A DNA stretch of 64,000 nt from Naumannella cuiyingiana. GTDB lineage: Bacteria; Actinomycetota; Actinomycetes; Propionibacteriales; Propionibacteriaceae. The stretch covers positions 2,728,001-2,792,000 of the forward strand of contig NZ_JACBZS010000001.1 in NCBI RefSeq assembly GCF_013408305.1. The letters are read 5' to 3'. The notes beneath the pieces were generated by a model. That model was not told where the DNA came from. It saw only the letters and a program-made list of their open reading frames with translations, and did not search any database. Made by a program: the position numbers and the translations under genes. Shown in pieces: positions 42,689 through 51,356 of this stretch (the first letter of the stretch is position 1; every line of letters starts with the position of its first letter).

Positions 42689-43673
42689 GAGATGTGCAGT
42701 GTACCGGCGGCGGCACCGCTCCTGGCCCGCGACGGGGGCTGACCGAAGGTCGCCGGTAATGCGCGGCGAACCGGCTCGGCGAGGAGAAGCCCCACCGGTG
42801 CGCGATCGCCGAGATCGTCGCATCGGGATCGGCGACCAGGTCGAGATGCGCGCGCTGCAGGCGTACCGACCGCAAGAACTCCCGTGGCGTCATGTCGTAG
42901 TTGCGTCGGAAGGCGAGTTGCAGCGCTCGTGGCGTGATGCCGAGGTTACGGGCGAGCTGGTGCAGTGAGATCGACTCGTCCGCGTGCTCGATCAGGTAGT
43001 CGTGGGCCAGCCGCGCCGACCGGCCGGCGACGGTGGTGTCGGCGAACTCTCGTCGGTCGGCGATGGTGTTGGTGTGGGTGCTGAGCAGCGTCCCGACCAC
43101 GAACCGTTCCAGCTCGGCGATCCACAGCGGCGACGCGTGCCCGGCGTCCTGGGGGAGGCCGGCGAGGAAATCGACCACGGCATTCCAGCGTCGGGCGGTG
43201 GTCGGGGTGGGAGGGGCGGCCAGGTCGAAGCGCAGCGGCCCCGGCGCCTCGCCGGTCAGCTCGACCACGTGCCGGCGCAGGACGCCAACGTCGATCCGCA
43301 GGTTCAGTGCGACGGCCCCCGGGCGCCAGTGCATCCGGAACAGGCGTGTCTCGTCGAGCGGAACCGAGCGGCCGGGCTCCAGCTCGACGCTGTCGCCGTC
43401 GCTGGCGACCGTGATTCGGGAGCTGACCGCGTGCATCACGCAGTACTGCTGTCCGAGGTTGGTCTCCGGGATGACCTGGACGTCACTGCCGTAGCTGATC
43501 CGGTCCACGGCGACCGCACCGAGCTGGCGGCTCAGGTGGAGTCCGTGGAAGCCGTTTCCAGCGTCGCGCGGGCGGATCAGGTGCGGTACGTAGGCGCGGC
43601 CGACGCTGTCGCGGGCCGCTTCGATATCGGTCGTGTCGAGCACCGGCTCGAACAGGGCGGATGACATCTCCAT
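42685..43673 (-). CDS. AraC-family regulator with an apparent frameshift near its end
   Basis: From ATG 43673 the frame encodes an AraC-binding-like domain (LFEPVLDTTDIEAARDSVGR, then HLSRQLGAVAVDRISYG) and two AraC helix-turn-helix motifs (LHQLARNLGITPRALQLAFR and DATISAIAHRWGFSSPSRFA). After RFAAHYRR the frame runs on for more than 450 codons through the ABC-F gene. A shift of one base at about 42754 restores the usual ending FGQPPSRARSG and a TGA at 42687-42685 that overlaps the ABC-F GTG. The local sequence CGGCGACC looks like CGGGCGACC with one G lost. This is either a sequencing error or a real mutation; I give the frame-corrected extent. Target unknown; the overlap suggests coexpression with the ABC-F protein. 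Confidence 0.7.
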
Positions 43674-43892
43674 GCTTTCGCCTCGGGTCTTCGAGGCTTC
43701 GCGGCAACCCGACGACGGCTCGCCCGAAGCCCCGTCGTCCACCATAACGCCGCAAGGTTCGCAAGTGGTGTCGCGTGCATCGCACGGAGTACTGGCTGGC
43801 GAATCGGGGCGGTCCTAGTCTCGACAGCGCCGGCCGGCGAAGACCCTGCCTCGGCCGGCTCCCCCGACCGGCCGGGGCAGGGCAGCCGCGGC

Positions 43893-44711
43893 TCAGCGCC
43901 CGCGCATTCCCTGACGCAGGCCCTTCATCGACGTCGGCACCGGGCCCTTCGGCATCGGCAGCTTCGGGCGTACCGCATCCAGGGCCTTGAGTCGCGAGGT
44001 GACCTCGGTCACCTCGTGCGGCTCCAGCTTCTTCGGCAGCTTCTTGATGTGGTCGGCGAGGCGGTCCAGCGGCACCAGGCCCTCGCGATCACCCATCACG
44101 ATCGTCGTCACCGGCACCTCGTAGACGACCTTCTCGTGCTTCTTGGCCTCGCTGGCGAGCAGTTGGCGTACCCGTCCGGGCTCGCCCTCACCGATCAGCA
44201 CGATCCCCGCCGGCCCGACGGTGCGGTGCACCGAATCCATCGACTTGTTCGCGGTGATCGCGGGCGTGGAGATCCACTTCTTCTTCGGCAGCATCGACAA
44301 CGCGACCTCGGTCGAGCCGGCCTGGCCCGCGAACCGCTTGAAGGTCGCCTTCTTGGTCCGGTTCACCAGCACCAGCATCGCCAGCGGCAGCCCGACCAGC
44401 AGGCCGAAGATCGTCAACAGGACCGGCTGGTTGATCGCCAGGCCGATCAGCAGGCCGATGATCGCCGGCAGCAAGAACGCACCCAGCAGCATCCACGGCA
44501 GCCGGGGCTCGAACTGCTTGGTGATCTTGTACGCCTCGCGGATCTGGCGCAGCGGGCCCATGTCGGAGGGGTCGTTGGAGCTCTTGCGGCGCTCCTTGGC
44601 CGCCTTGCGTGCGGCCTTCTGCTCGACCTCGAGGGCCTTGGCGCGCTCCTTCGCCGCCTGGACGGCCTTGCGCACCTCGGCCCGGGACTTCGGCTGGTTC
44701 GGCGTGCTCAT
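43893..44711 (-). CDS. DUF4191 membrane protein
   Basis: A 272-residue protein with a charged, lysine/alanine-rich N-terminus (about 1-50) that is probably coiled, two adjacent transmembrane segments (LPWMLLGAFLLPAIIGLLIG and LLTIFGLLVGLPLAMLVLV), and a conserved C-terminal cytoplasmic part (GQAGSTEVALSMLPKKKWIS, then VGPAGIVLIGEGEPGRVRQL and VYEVPVTTIVMGD). The same gene lies directly after lipA in mycobacteria (the Rv2219 position). Function unknown; the nuclease-related-domain-like C-terminus suggests nothing firm. It is 19 bases downstream of lipA and almost certainly cotranscribed with it. Confidence 0.87.
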   Translation of the reverse strand: MSTPNQPKSRAEVRKAVQAAKERAKALEVEQKAARKAAKERRKSSNDPSDMGPLRQIREAYKITKQFEPRLPWMLLGAFLLPAIIGLLIGLAINQPVLLTIFGLLVGLPLAMLVLVNRTKKATFKRFAGQAGSTEVALSMLPKKKWISTPAITANKSMDSVHRTVGPAGIVLIGEGEPGRVRQLLASEAKKHEKVVYEVPVTTIVMGDREGLVPLDRLADHIKKLPKKLEPHEVTEVTSRLKALDAVRPKLPMPKGPVPTSMKGLRQGMRGR

Positions 44712-44730
44712 CGGTTCTTCTTCGAATCTC

Positions 44731-45660
44731 TCACTGGTCGGTACGGGAATCCATCGCCTGACGATAGAGCCGACCGGCCCGATACGACGAACGCACCAAC
44801 GGGCCGCTCATCACGCCCGCGTAGCCGATCTCGCGCGCCTCGTCGGCCAGTTCGTCGAACTCGGCGGGCTCGACCCAGCGCTCGATCGGGTGGTGCCGCG
44901 GGCTGGGGCGCAGGTACTGGGTGATGGTGATGATCTCCGCGCCGGCATCGTGCAACTGGCTCAGCGCGTCGGAGACCTCCGCGCGGGTCTCGCCCATGCC
45001 GAGGATCAGATTGGTCTTGGTGACCAGCCCGAACTCGCGGCTCCAGCGCAGGACATCCAGCGAGCGGTCGAAGCGGAAGCCCGGGCGGATCCGCTTGAAG
45101 ATCCGCGGCACGGTCTCGACGTTGTGCGCGAACACCTCCGGCCGGGTGGCGAAGATCTCGGTCAGGTAGTTGCGGTTGCCGGAGAAGTCCGGGGCCAACA
45201 TCTCCACCCCGACCCCCGGGTTCAGCTCGTGGATCTTGCGGATCGTCTCGGCGTAGAGCCAGGTGCCCTCATCGGGCAGGTCGTCGCGGCACACGCCGGT
45301 GACCGTGGCGTACCGCAGCCCCATCTTGCGCACCGACTCCGCGACCCGGACCGGCTCCTCGCGGTCGAACTCGGCGGGCTTGCCGGTGTCGATCTGGCAG
45401 AAGTCGCAGCGCCGGGTGCATTGGTCGCCGCCGATCAGGAAGGTCGCCTCGCGATCCTCCCAACACTCGAAGATGTTCGGGCAGCCGGCGGACTGGCACA
45501 CCGTGTGCAGGTCCTCGTCGGCGACCAGATTGCGCAGCTCGCGATACTCCGGGCCCATCTTCGCCGTCGTCTTGATCCACGACGGCTTCTTCTCGATGGG
45601 CACCTGGGAATTGCGCACCTCGAGCCGCAGCAGCTTGCGTCCTTCGGGGAGGGTCGTCAC
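44731..45660 (-). CDS. lipA: Lipoyl synthase
   Basis: A radical-SAM enzyme that inserts two sulfurs into protein-bound octanoyl groups to make lipoyl cofactors. The 309-residue product has the auxiliary-cluster cysteines in [20 protein letters not shown], the radical-SAM motif [15 protein letters not shown], and the C-terminal RSSYRAG serine motif ([11 protein letters not shown]) that ligates the auxiliary cluster. GTG 45660 is the start. It follows lipB by 31 bases. Its products are SucB in this window, the glycine-cleavage H protein and other E2 proteins. Confidence 0.97.
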   Translation of the reverse strand: MTTLPEGRKLLRLEVRNSQVPIEKKPSWIKTTAKMGPEYRELRNLVADEDLHTVCQSAGCPNIFECWEDREATFLIGGDQCTRRCDFCQIDTGKPAEFDREEPVRVAESVRKMGLRYATVTGVCRDDLPDEGTWLYAETIRKIHELNPGVGVEMLAPDFSGNRNYLTEIFATRPEVFAHNVETVPRIFKRIRPGFRFDRSLDVLRWSREFGLVTKTNLILGMGETRAEVSDALSQLHDAGAEIITITQYLRPSPRHHPIERWVEPAEFDELADEAREIGYAGVMSGPLVRSSYRAGRLYRQAMDSRTDQ

Positions 45661-45691
45661 CGTTCGGAGTCTACCCCCGGGGCGTGATCGA

Positions 45692-46387
45692 TCAGGCGGT
45701 CACCGGCGCGGGGTGGGCGAGGTCCGGGGCGGGGGTGTAGGAGCGGAAGGCAAGCAGCTCGGACAGGTGGGTACGCAGGGACCTCGCGACCTCGGGCATC
45801 GGCACCCCGTGCTGCAACTCGATCGCCATCGAGGTGACGCCGGCATCGGCAATGCCGCACGGGATCATGTTGGCGAAGTAGGCCATCTCGGGGTCCACAT
45901 TGAGCGCGATGCCGTGCATGGTGGTGTTGGCCGAGACGCGGATGCCGACCTGGCCGATCTTGCGCTCGCCGCGCACCCCGTCGCCGGGCAGCCACGCGCC
46001 CGAGCGGCCGCCCACGCGGCCGGCGACGATGCCGAAATCGGCCAGCGTCCTGATCATCGCCTCCTCGACGCGGCGGACGTAGTCGACGACCTTCACGGAG
46101 TCCGGCAGCGTGATGATCGGGTACGCCACGAGCTGGCCCGGGCCGTGCCAGGTGATCTTGCCGCCGCGGTCGACATCGATCACCGGCGTGCCGTCGAACG
46201 GCAGGTCGGCCGGCTCGGTCCGCTTCCCGGCGGTGTAGACCGACGGGTGCTGCAGCAGCAGGACCGTCGGCGGGGCCTCGCCGGCGACCACCGCAGCGTG
46301 GGTACGCCGTTGCAGCTCCCAGGCCTGCAGATAGTCGACCAGCTCGCCGCGGTCGACGCCGAGATCGGGAAAGACCAGCTCCGCCAT
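45692..46387 (-). CDS. lipB: Octanoyl-ACP:protein N-octanoyltransferase
   Basis: It transfers octanoate from acyl carrier protein to the lipoyl domain lysine, the first step of lipoate assembly. The 231-residue product has the family signature GRGGKIT-like [19 protein letters not shown], the catalytic lysine in [14 protein letters not shown] and the catalytic cysteine in [14 protein letters not shown]. It heads the lipB-lipA-DUF4191 transcript. A TetR-family gene starts upstream on the same strand and ends 10 bases before lipB, so read-through is possible. Confidence 0.96.
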   Translation of the reverse strand: MAELVFPDLGVDRGELVDYLQAWELQRRTHAAVVAGEAPPTVLLLQHPSVYTAGKRTEPADLPFDGTPVIDVDRGGKITWHGPGQLVAYPIITLPDSVKVVDYVRRVEEAMIRTLADFGIVAGRVGGRSGAWLPGDGVRGERKIGQVGIRVSANTTMHGIALNVDPEMAYFANMIPCGIADAGVTSMAIELQHGVPMPEVARSLRTHLSELLAFRSYTPAPDLAHPAPVTA

Positions 46388-46397
46388 GATCGCCAGC

Positions 46398-46949
46398 CTA
46401 CGCGTGCGATGTCGTGGCCAGCCGTCCCAGGGTCGCCCGCACCAGCTTCCGGAATGCGGGGGTGTCGGTCGGGCCGAGGTTGCCCGCGACGGCCAGCGTG
46501 GCGATGCCGTGGGCCAGGCCCCACGGGGCGAGCAGCGCCGGATCTCCCGATGGGCTGGCGCCGCGGGGTTGCCCCGCTCCGCGGGTCAGCTCGTCGGCCA
46601 GGCGATCGCGGGCCGCGCCGAGGGTGGGATCGTCGTTGTCCAGCAGTTCGGGGGCGAACATGACCCTGAAGTGGGCGGGATGGGCGACGGCGAACAGCAC
46701 ATAGGCGACGCCTGAGTCGATCAGTCGTTCGTGCTTGGCGAGCTGGTCGGTGAGCAGGTCGTGGCCCTGACTGGCGAGCGCGGTGAGCACGCCGCGCCGG
46801 TCGCCGAAGTGGTGCCGGGGGGCGGTGTGGGTGACGCCGAGCTCGCGGGCCAGCGCGCGCAGATTGAGCGAGTCGATGCCGTCGGCCTCGATCGCGCGCG
46901 CCGCGGCGGCCAGGAAGGCCTGGCGCAGATCGCCGTGGTGATACGACAT
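46398..46949 (-). CDS. TetR-family regulator
   Basis: A 183-residue regulator with an N-terminal TetR helix-turn-helix (YHHGDLRQAFLAAAARAIEA, then SLNLRALARELGVTHTAPRH and HFGDRRGVLTALASQG) and a C-terminal WHG-type ligand domain (VAYVLFAVAHPAHFRVMFAP). The opening MSYHHGDLR is typical of this TetR subgroup. The ligand is unknown. It is divergent from the small membrane protein at 47045; two related palindromic sites lie between them, so it probably represses that gene and itself. Confidence 0.9.
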   Translation of the reverse strand: MSYHHGDLRQAFLAAAARAIEADGIDSLNLRALARELGVTHTAPRHHFGDRRGVLTALASQGHDLLTDQLAKHERLIDSGVAYVLFAVAHPAHFRVMFAPELLDNDDPTLGAARDRLADELTRGAGQPRGASPSGDPALLAPWGLAHGIATLAVAGNLGPTDTPAFRKLVRATLGRLATTSHA

Positions 46950-46958
46950 GGCAAAAAC

Positions 46959-47030
46959 TTACCACCGGAAAGACTTGCGGTCCGGTGATGGGATCGGTCA
47001 GTCTTGGCACTGACAAGTTTCCACTGGAAA
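46959..47030. promoter_or_regulatory. Pair of TetR-type operators between divergent genes
   Basis: TTTCCACTGGAAA at 47018-47030 is a perfect 13-bp palindrome and TTACCACCGGAAA at 46959-46971 is a three-mismatch copy, 59 bases apart. One sits just before each divergent start (TetR at 46949, membrane protein at 47045), the usual arrangement for a regulator that controls both. Confidence 0.65.
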
Positions 47031-47044
47031 GATTGGGGCGGGCG

Positions 47045-47458
47045 ATGCCGCTGTCGGACACACAACTGGTCAGCACGGGGATCCTGGTGCTGATCGTGAT
47101 CACCATCGCCTTCGGCGGCACCTTCCTGCTCCGGGTGGCGACCGGTCGGCACGAGGCGAATGCGCTGCAGAAGTCGTTCTTCCGAGCCGGTCACGCGCAT
47201 GCGGGGGTGCTGGTCATCCTCGGCATGGTGATCGAGCTCTTCGTCACGCTCGGTGGCGTGGCCGCGCCGTGGAGCTGGCTCTCCGGCGGCGTGCTGTTCT
47301 CGGCCATCCTGATCCCGGCCGGATTCTTCTTGTCGGTGCTCGGCCAGGACCCGGCCCGGCCGAGCCGGCTGATCGTGCTGCTCTGGGCCGGGGTTGCCAG
47401 CCTGGTGATCGGGCTGGTCGGTGCGGGCGTCGGGCTGATCGCCGCAGGCATGGGCTGA
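47045..47458 (+). CDS. Four-TM membrane protein under TetR control
   Basis: A 137-residue membrane protein with four hydrophobic segments: LVSTGILVLIVITIAFGGTF, AHAGVLVILGMVIELFVTLG, LSGGVLFSAILIPAGFFLSV and GVASLVIGLVGAGVGLIAAG. A conserved-looking HxHAG motif sits in FFRAGHAHAGVLV. I do not recognise a characterised family, though homologous small proteins beside TetR genes are common in actinobacteria. ATG 47045 is chosen from the ribosome site GGGGCGGGCG; an in-frame upstream ATG at 46985 would put the operator inside the gene and is unlikely. A membrane or efflux-related job is an inference from the regulator. Confidence 0.7.
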   Translation: MPLSDTQLVSTGILVLIVITIAFGGTFLLRVATGRHEANALQKSFFRAGHAHAGVLVILGMVIELFVTLGGVAAPWSWLSGGVLFSAILIPAGFFLSVLGQDPARPSRLIVLLWAGVASLVIGLVGAGVGLIAAGMG

Positions 47459-47486
47459 TCACCGCCGGGGCTCCGGGGTGATCAGC
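47454..47486. terminator. Bidirectional hairpin between the membrane-protein gene and sucB
   Basis: GCTGATCACC (47454-47463) pairs perfectly with GGTGATCAGC (47477-47486) around a 13-base GC-rich loop. It overlaps the stop of the plus-strand gene and lies 14 bases past the end of sucB. There is no T-run, so it may act as a stabilising 3' hairpin or a Rho-independent element of the GC-rich type. Confidence 0.6.
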
Positions 47487-47499
47487 CGCGCCGCGACCG

Positions 47500-49452
47500 T
47501 CAGGCCCCGAGCTCGGCGCCGAAATCACCTTCCTCGAGGCGCGCCTTCACCGCGGTCAGGAAGCGTGCCGCGTCCGCGCCGTCGACCACGCGGTGGTCGT
47601 AGGTGAGGTTGAGGTACATCATGTCGCGGACCGCGATCGTCTCGCCCAGGTTCTCGTCGCTGATCACCATCGGCCGCTTCACGATCGCGCCGGTGCCGAG
47701 GATGCCGACCTGTGGCTGGTTGATGATCGGGGTGTCGAACAGCGTGCCCGCCGAGCCGTAGTTGGTGATCGTGAACGTGCCCCCGGTCAGGTCGTCGGGC
47801 CCGATCTTGGAATCACGGGTACGCGCGGCCAGGTCGCTGATCTGCTTGGCGATCCCGGCGATCGACAGGTCGCCGGCGTTCTTGATCACCGGGACGATCA
47901 GGCCCTTCTCGGTGTCGACGGCGATGCCGACGTTCTCCGCTGCGGCATAGGTGATCTCGCCCGCCTCGGTGTCGACGGTCGCGTTCAGATTCGGGTACGC
48001 CTTGAGCGCCTCGATGGCCGCCTTCGTGATGAAGGCCAGGTGGGAGATGCGTACCCCCTCGCGGGCGGCGAACTCGTCCTTGATCGCGTTGCGCAGCCGG
48101 CTGACCCGGGTCAGGTCGACCTCGACGGTCGCGGTCAACTGGGCCGAGGTCTGCAGCGACTCGACCATCTTGGTGGCGATCGTCTTCCGCAGCCGCGACA
48201 TCTTCTCCGTAGTGCCGCGCTTCGGGCTGACCTCGACCTGGGCCGGAGCCTTGTTGCCCGTCGCCGAGGAGGCGGCGGGCTGCTGCGCCGGGGCGGGGGC
48301 CTTGGCGGACTCGGCCGCGGCAAGCACGTCCTGCTTGCGGATCCGGCCGCCGACGCCGGTGCCCTCGATCGAGGACAGATCGACATCGTGCTGCTGCGCG
48401 AGCTTGCGGACCAGCGGCGTGACATAGCCCGAGTCGTCCCCGCCCGCCCGGCGCGCGGCGGGTGCGCGGTCCGCGCCCTGCTGCTCGCCGGCCTGGGCGC
48501 GCTTCGGCTCGTCCTGCCTCGGCTCGTCCTGCTTGGCTTCGTCCTGCTTGGGCTGTTCGGTCTGCTTGGGCTTCGCCGGCTCGTCCGACGCGGCGGAACT
48601 GCCGTCGTCGTCCGGCGTCGGGATCGGCGCCTGGCCGCCCTCGTCACCGGCGTCGGCATCGCTCGCATCGTCGGCCTGCTCGGCCGGATCCGGCTCCGAC
48701 GTCGGCTGGGCGGCCGGTTCGTCGCCCGCGGGCTCGCCGCCACCGTCGGCGGGAGCGGCGCCCTGCTCGCCGATCACGCCGAGGACGCCGCCGACCTCGA
48801 CGACATCGTCGGTATCCGCGCGGATCTCCAGCAGGGTGCCCGCGACGGGGGCGGGGATCTCGGTGTCGACCTTGTCGGTGGAGATCTCCAGCAACGGCTC
48901 GTCGACCTCGACCGCATCGCCGACGCTCTTCAGCCAGCGCGAGACCGTGCCCTCGGTGACCGACTCGCCCAGCTCGGGCAGCTTCACCTCGGTGCCGGAT
49001 CCGCCCGACGCCTGAGCGGTGTCGGCCGACGGTGCGGGCTGCTCGGCCGCCTCGGCGGCGTCCTCGCGGTTGGGGTCGTCGGCCTGCTGGTTGGTCCGAG
49101 CGGCCTGATCGCCGGCGTCGGCCTGCTCCTGGACCTCGTCGTTCTCGGCCGGAGCCTCGTCCTCGGCAGCCGCGTCGCCGGATCCGGACGTGTCGCCGTC
49201 GCCGGAGGCCTCCGATGCGTCACCGATCACGGCAAGCACGGCGCCGACCTCGACGGTCTCGTCCTCGGCGGCCTTGATCTCCAGCAGCGTGCCCGCGACC
49301 GGAGACGGAATCTCGGTGTCGACCTTGTCCGTGGACACCTCCAGCAACGGCTCGTCGGCCTCGACGGTGTCGCCCACCTGCTTCAGCCAGCGGGACACGG
49401 TTCCTTCGGTGACGCTCTCGCCCAGAGCAGGCAATTCAACAGGGGTCGACAT
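47500..49452 (-). CDS. sucB: Dihydrolipoamide succinyltransferase (2-oxoglutarate dehydrogenase E2)
   Basis: The E2 core of a 2-oxo-acid dehydrogenase complex, 650 residues. It has two lipoyl domains, with the lipoylated lysines at Lys43 and Lys194, both in [10 protein letters not shown]. Both are joined by long Ala/Glu/Asp-rich flexible linkers. A peripheral subunit-binding domain follows ([20 protein letters not shown], then [12 protein letters not shown], about 345-380), then the acyltransferase domain with the catalytic segment [14 protein letters not shown] near the C-terminus. Actinobacterial E2 proteins of this kind serve the pyruvate and/or oxoglutarate complexes, so substrate is not fixed by sequence. 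lpdA lies 74 bases upstream and lipB/lipA are 1-3 kb away. Confidence 0.93.
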   Translation of the reverse strand: MSTPVELPALGESVTEGTVSRWLKQVGDTVEADEPLLEVSTDKVDTEIPSPVAGTLLEIKAAEDETVEVGAVLAVIGDASEASGDGDTSGSGDAAAEDEAPAENDEVQEQADAGDQAARTNQQADDPNREDAAEAAEQPAPSADTAQASGGSGTEVKLPELGESVTEGTVSRWLKSVGDAVEVDEPLLEISTDKVDTEIPAPVAGTLLEIRADTDDVVEVGGVLGVIGEQGAAPADGGGEPAGDEPAAQPTSEPDPAEQADDASDADAGDEGGQAPIPTPDDDGSSAASDEPAKPKQTEQPKQDEAKQDEPRQDEPKRAQAGEQQGADRAPAARRAGGDDSGYVTPLVRKLAQQHDVDLSSIEGTGVGGRIRKQDVLAAAESAKAPAPAQQPAASSATGNKAPAQVEVSPKRGTTEKMSRLRKTIATKMVESLQTSAQLTATVEVDLTRVSRLRNAIKDEFAAREGVRISHLAFITKAAIEALKAYPNLNATVDTEAGEITYAAAENVGIAVDTEKGLIVPVIKNAGDLSIAGIAKQISDLAARTRDSKIGPDDLTGGTFTITNYGSAGTLFDTPIINQPQVGILGTGAIVKRPMVISDENLGETIAVRDMMYLNLTYDHRVVDGADAARFLTAVKARLEEGDFGAELGA

Positions 49453-49526
49453 GATCTCCCAGCTTCTCCTTCGAACGGTTCGCTCCGGGTCAGCCTAGCC
49501 GCAGCCGCCTGCCGGAGTGCGGCCTG

Positions 49527-50924
49527 TCAGCCATGCACGTGCAGCGGTTTGCCCGCGAGCGCCAGGTGGGCCTCGCCGAGCGCCTCGTTCTGCGTCGGGT
49601 GGGCGTGGATCAGCGCGGCGACGTCTTCGGGGAAGGCCTCCCACGCGGTGATCAACTGTGCCTCCCCGATCAGTTCGCCGACCCGGTCGCCGACCAGATG
49701 TACGCCGAGCACGGGGCCGTCCTTGCGGCGTACCAGCTTCACGAAGCCGGCGGTCTTGAGGATCTGGGACTTGCCGTTGCCGCCGAGCTCGTAGCTGAAC
49801 GTCTCCACCTCGCCACCCTCGCGGGCAGCGACCTCGGACAGGCCGACCGAGGCGACCTCGGGATGGCTGTAGGTGACCCGCGGAATCGTCGAGTCCGCGA
49901 CCGGGGTCGGCGCCTCGTCGAGCAGGCCCCGGGCATGGGCGATCTCCTCGGCGACGAAGATCCCGTGCGCGAAGCCGCGGTGGGCGAGTTGCAGGCCGGG
50001 CACGAGGTCGCCCACGGCGTACACGTCCGGAACCGAGGTGCGCAGCCGCTCGTCGGTGATCACGAAACCGCGGGTGGTCTCGACACCCGCGGCCTCATAG
50101 CCGAGCCCCTCGCTCACCGGGCCGCGGCCCACGGCCACCAGCAGCCGGTCGGCGACCAGCTCGCGCCCGCCCTCCACCTCGACGTGCACCCGGTCGTCGG
50201 CGGTTCGCACGCCGGCCACCGGCCGACCGGTGACGATCTCGATCTTGCGCTTGCGGAAAGCGCGCTCCAGCGCCTTCGACGACTCCGGCTCCTCCGTCGG
50301 CAACAGCCGGTCGAGGGCCTCGACGATGGTCACCTTGGTGCCGAGGGAGGCGTACGCGCTGGCGAACTCGACGCCGATCACGCCGCCGCCCAGCACGATC
50401 AGGGACTGCGGCAGCTCGGTGGCGCGCAACAGTTGATCGGAGTTCATGATCAACTCGCCGTCCGGCTCGATGCCGGGCAGGGTACGCGGCGCCGAACCGG
50501 TCGCCAGCACGGTGGCCGCCCCGCGCAGCGTCCGGTCGCCGACCTGGACCACGACCCGATCGCCCTCGCGCTCGACGACTCCGGAGCCCGCGACCGTCTC
50601 GATTCCGCGGCTGCCGACCAGACCGGTCAGGCCTTTGTACAGGCGGGCAACGACCTGGTCGGCGTACTCACCGACCCTGGCCGCATCGACGCCGTCGAGG
50701 CTGGCCCGGACACCGAACTGTTCGGCATCGCGTGCGACATCGGCGACCTCGGCGGCGTGCAGCCAGGCCTTGGTCGGGATGCAGCCCCGGTGCAGGCAGG
50801 TGCCGCCGACCTTGTCCCGCTCCACGAGCGCCACCGAGAGCCCCAGCTCGGCGGCGCGCAGCGCACAGGCGTACCCGCCGCTGCCGGCGCCGAGCACCAC
50901 CACGTCGTAGTTCTGGTCAGCCAT
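49527..50924 (-). CDS. lpdA: Dihydrolipoyl dehydrogenase
   Basis: The FAD-dependent E3 component that reoxidises dihydrolipoamide with NAD+. The 465-residue product has the FAD motif VVVLGAGSGGYACALRAAEL, the redox disulfide in GGTCLHRGCIPTK (Cys43/Cys48), the NAD motif LIVLGGGVIGVEFASAYASL, and the C-terminal His-Glu pair in IHAHPTQNEALGEAHL. The ATG is at 50924. It precedes sucB on the same strand, so both are likely expressed together to serve 2-oxo-acid dehydrogenase and glycine cleavage complexes. Confidence 0.96.
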   Translation of the reverse strand: MADQNYDVVVLGAGSGGYACALRAAELGLSVALVERDKVGGTCLHRGCIPTKAWLHAAEVADVARDAEQFGVRASLDGVDAARVGEYADQVVARLYKGLTGLVGSRGIETVAGSGVVEREGDRVVVQVGDRTLRGAATVLATGSAPRTLPGIEPDGELIMNSDQLLRATELPQSLIVLGGGVIGVEFASAYASLGTKVTIVEALDRLLPTEEPESSKALERAFRKRKIEIVTGRPVAGVRTADDRVHVEVEGGRELVADRLLVAVGRGPVSEGLGYEAAGVETTRGFVITDERLRTSVPDVYAVGDLVPGLQLAHRGFAHGIFVAEEIAHARGLLDEAPTPVADSTIPRVTYSHPEVASVGLSEVAAREGGEVETFSYELGGNGKSQILKTAGFVKLVRRKDGPVLGVHLVGDRVGELIGEAQLITAWEAFPEDVAALIHAHPTQNEALGEAHLALAGKPLHVHG

Positions 50925-51022
50925 GCCGCGATCCTGTCAGACAGGCATCCGTCTCGCCCACCGGGGAAGCGTCCCGGGTCGGCGACACCCCGGCGCTCGC
51001 GATGGTGGCAATAATTGGTCCC

Positions 51023-51355
51023 ATGTCATGGCTGGACCGGCTGCGCGGGCGCAAACCGAAGGGCGAGCAGATGGCGCGCGCCGAGATCGCCGCGGCCGAG
51101 GAACATCTGAAGGACTTCGCGGCGACCCGCGCCGGCGTCGAGGCCTTCATCGAGCCACCGACCACGCTGGACCGGCTGTCGCTGCTGCTGGTCGCCCACG
51201 ACGGTGAGTCCACGCGGCGCCGGATCCCGGACGCCGCGTGGGGGCGGGGCTTTGCGAAGCGGGTGCAGATCCCCGTCTTCGACGCGCTGGTCAGCGGCTA
51301 CCCGCAGCGGCTGCGCGACTACAACCGGCGGCAGAAGCTGCGGCCGGGCGAGTAG
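51023..51355 (+). CDS. Conserved actinobacterial hypothetical protein
   Basis: A 110-residue soluble protein, basic at the start (SWLDRLRGRKPKGEQMARAE) with a helical segment (AAAEEHLKDFAATRAGVEAF) and then FIEPPTTLDRLSLLLVAHDG, ending YPQRLRDYNRRQKLRPGE. Similar proteins are widespread in actinobacteria, some annotated as oxidoreductases without support I can see: there is no nucleotide-binding or redox motif. ATG 51023 is preceded by an AT-rich stretch, CAATAATTGG, about 5-14 bases upstream, which looks like a -10 element of a leaderless transcript. It is divergent from lpdA and convergent with pepA, with one base between the stops. Confidence 0.7.
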   Translation: MSWLDRLRGRKPKGEQMARAEIAAAEEHLKDFAATRAGVEAFIEPPTTLDRLSLLLVAHDGESTRRRIPDAAWGRGFAKRVQIPVFDALVSGYPQRLRDYNRRQKLRPGE

Positions 51356-51356
51356 C

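Noticed and set aside
43674-43892. A gene between AraC and DUF4191
   Set aside because: The 220 bases hold short frames only, with no ribosome site or similarity; they contain hairpin-like GC stretches and presumably the AraC promoter.
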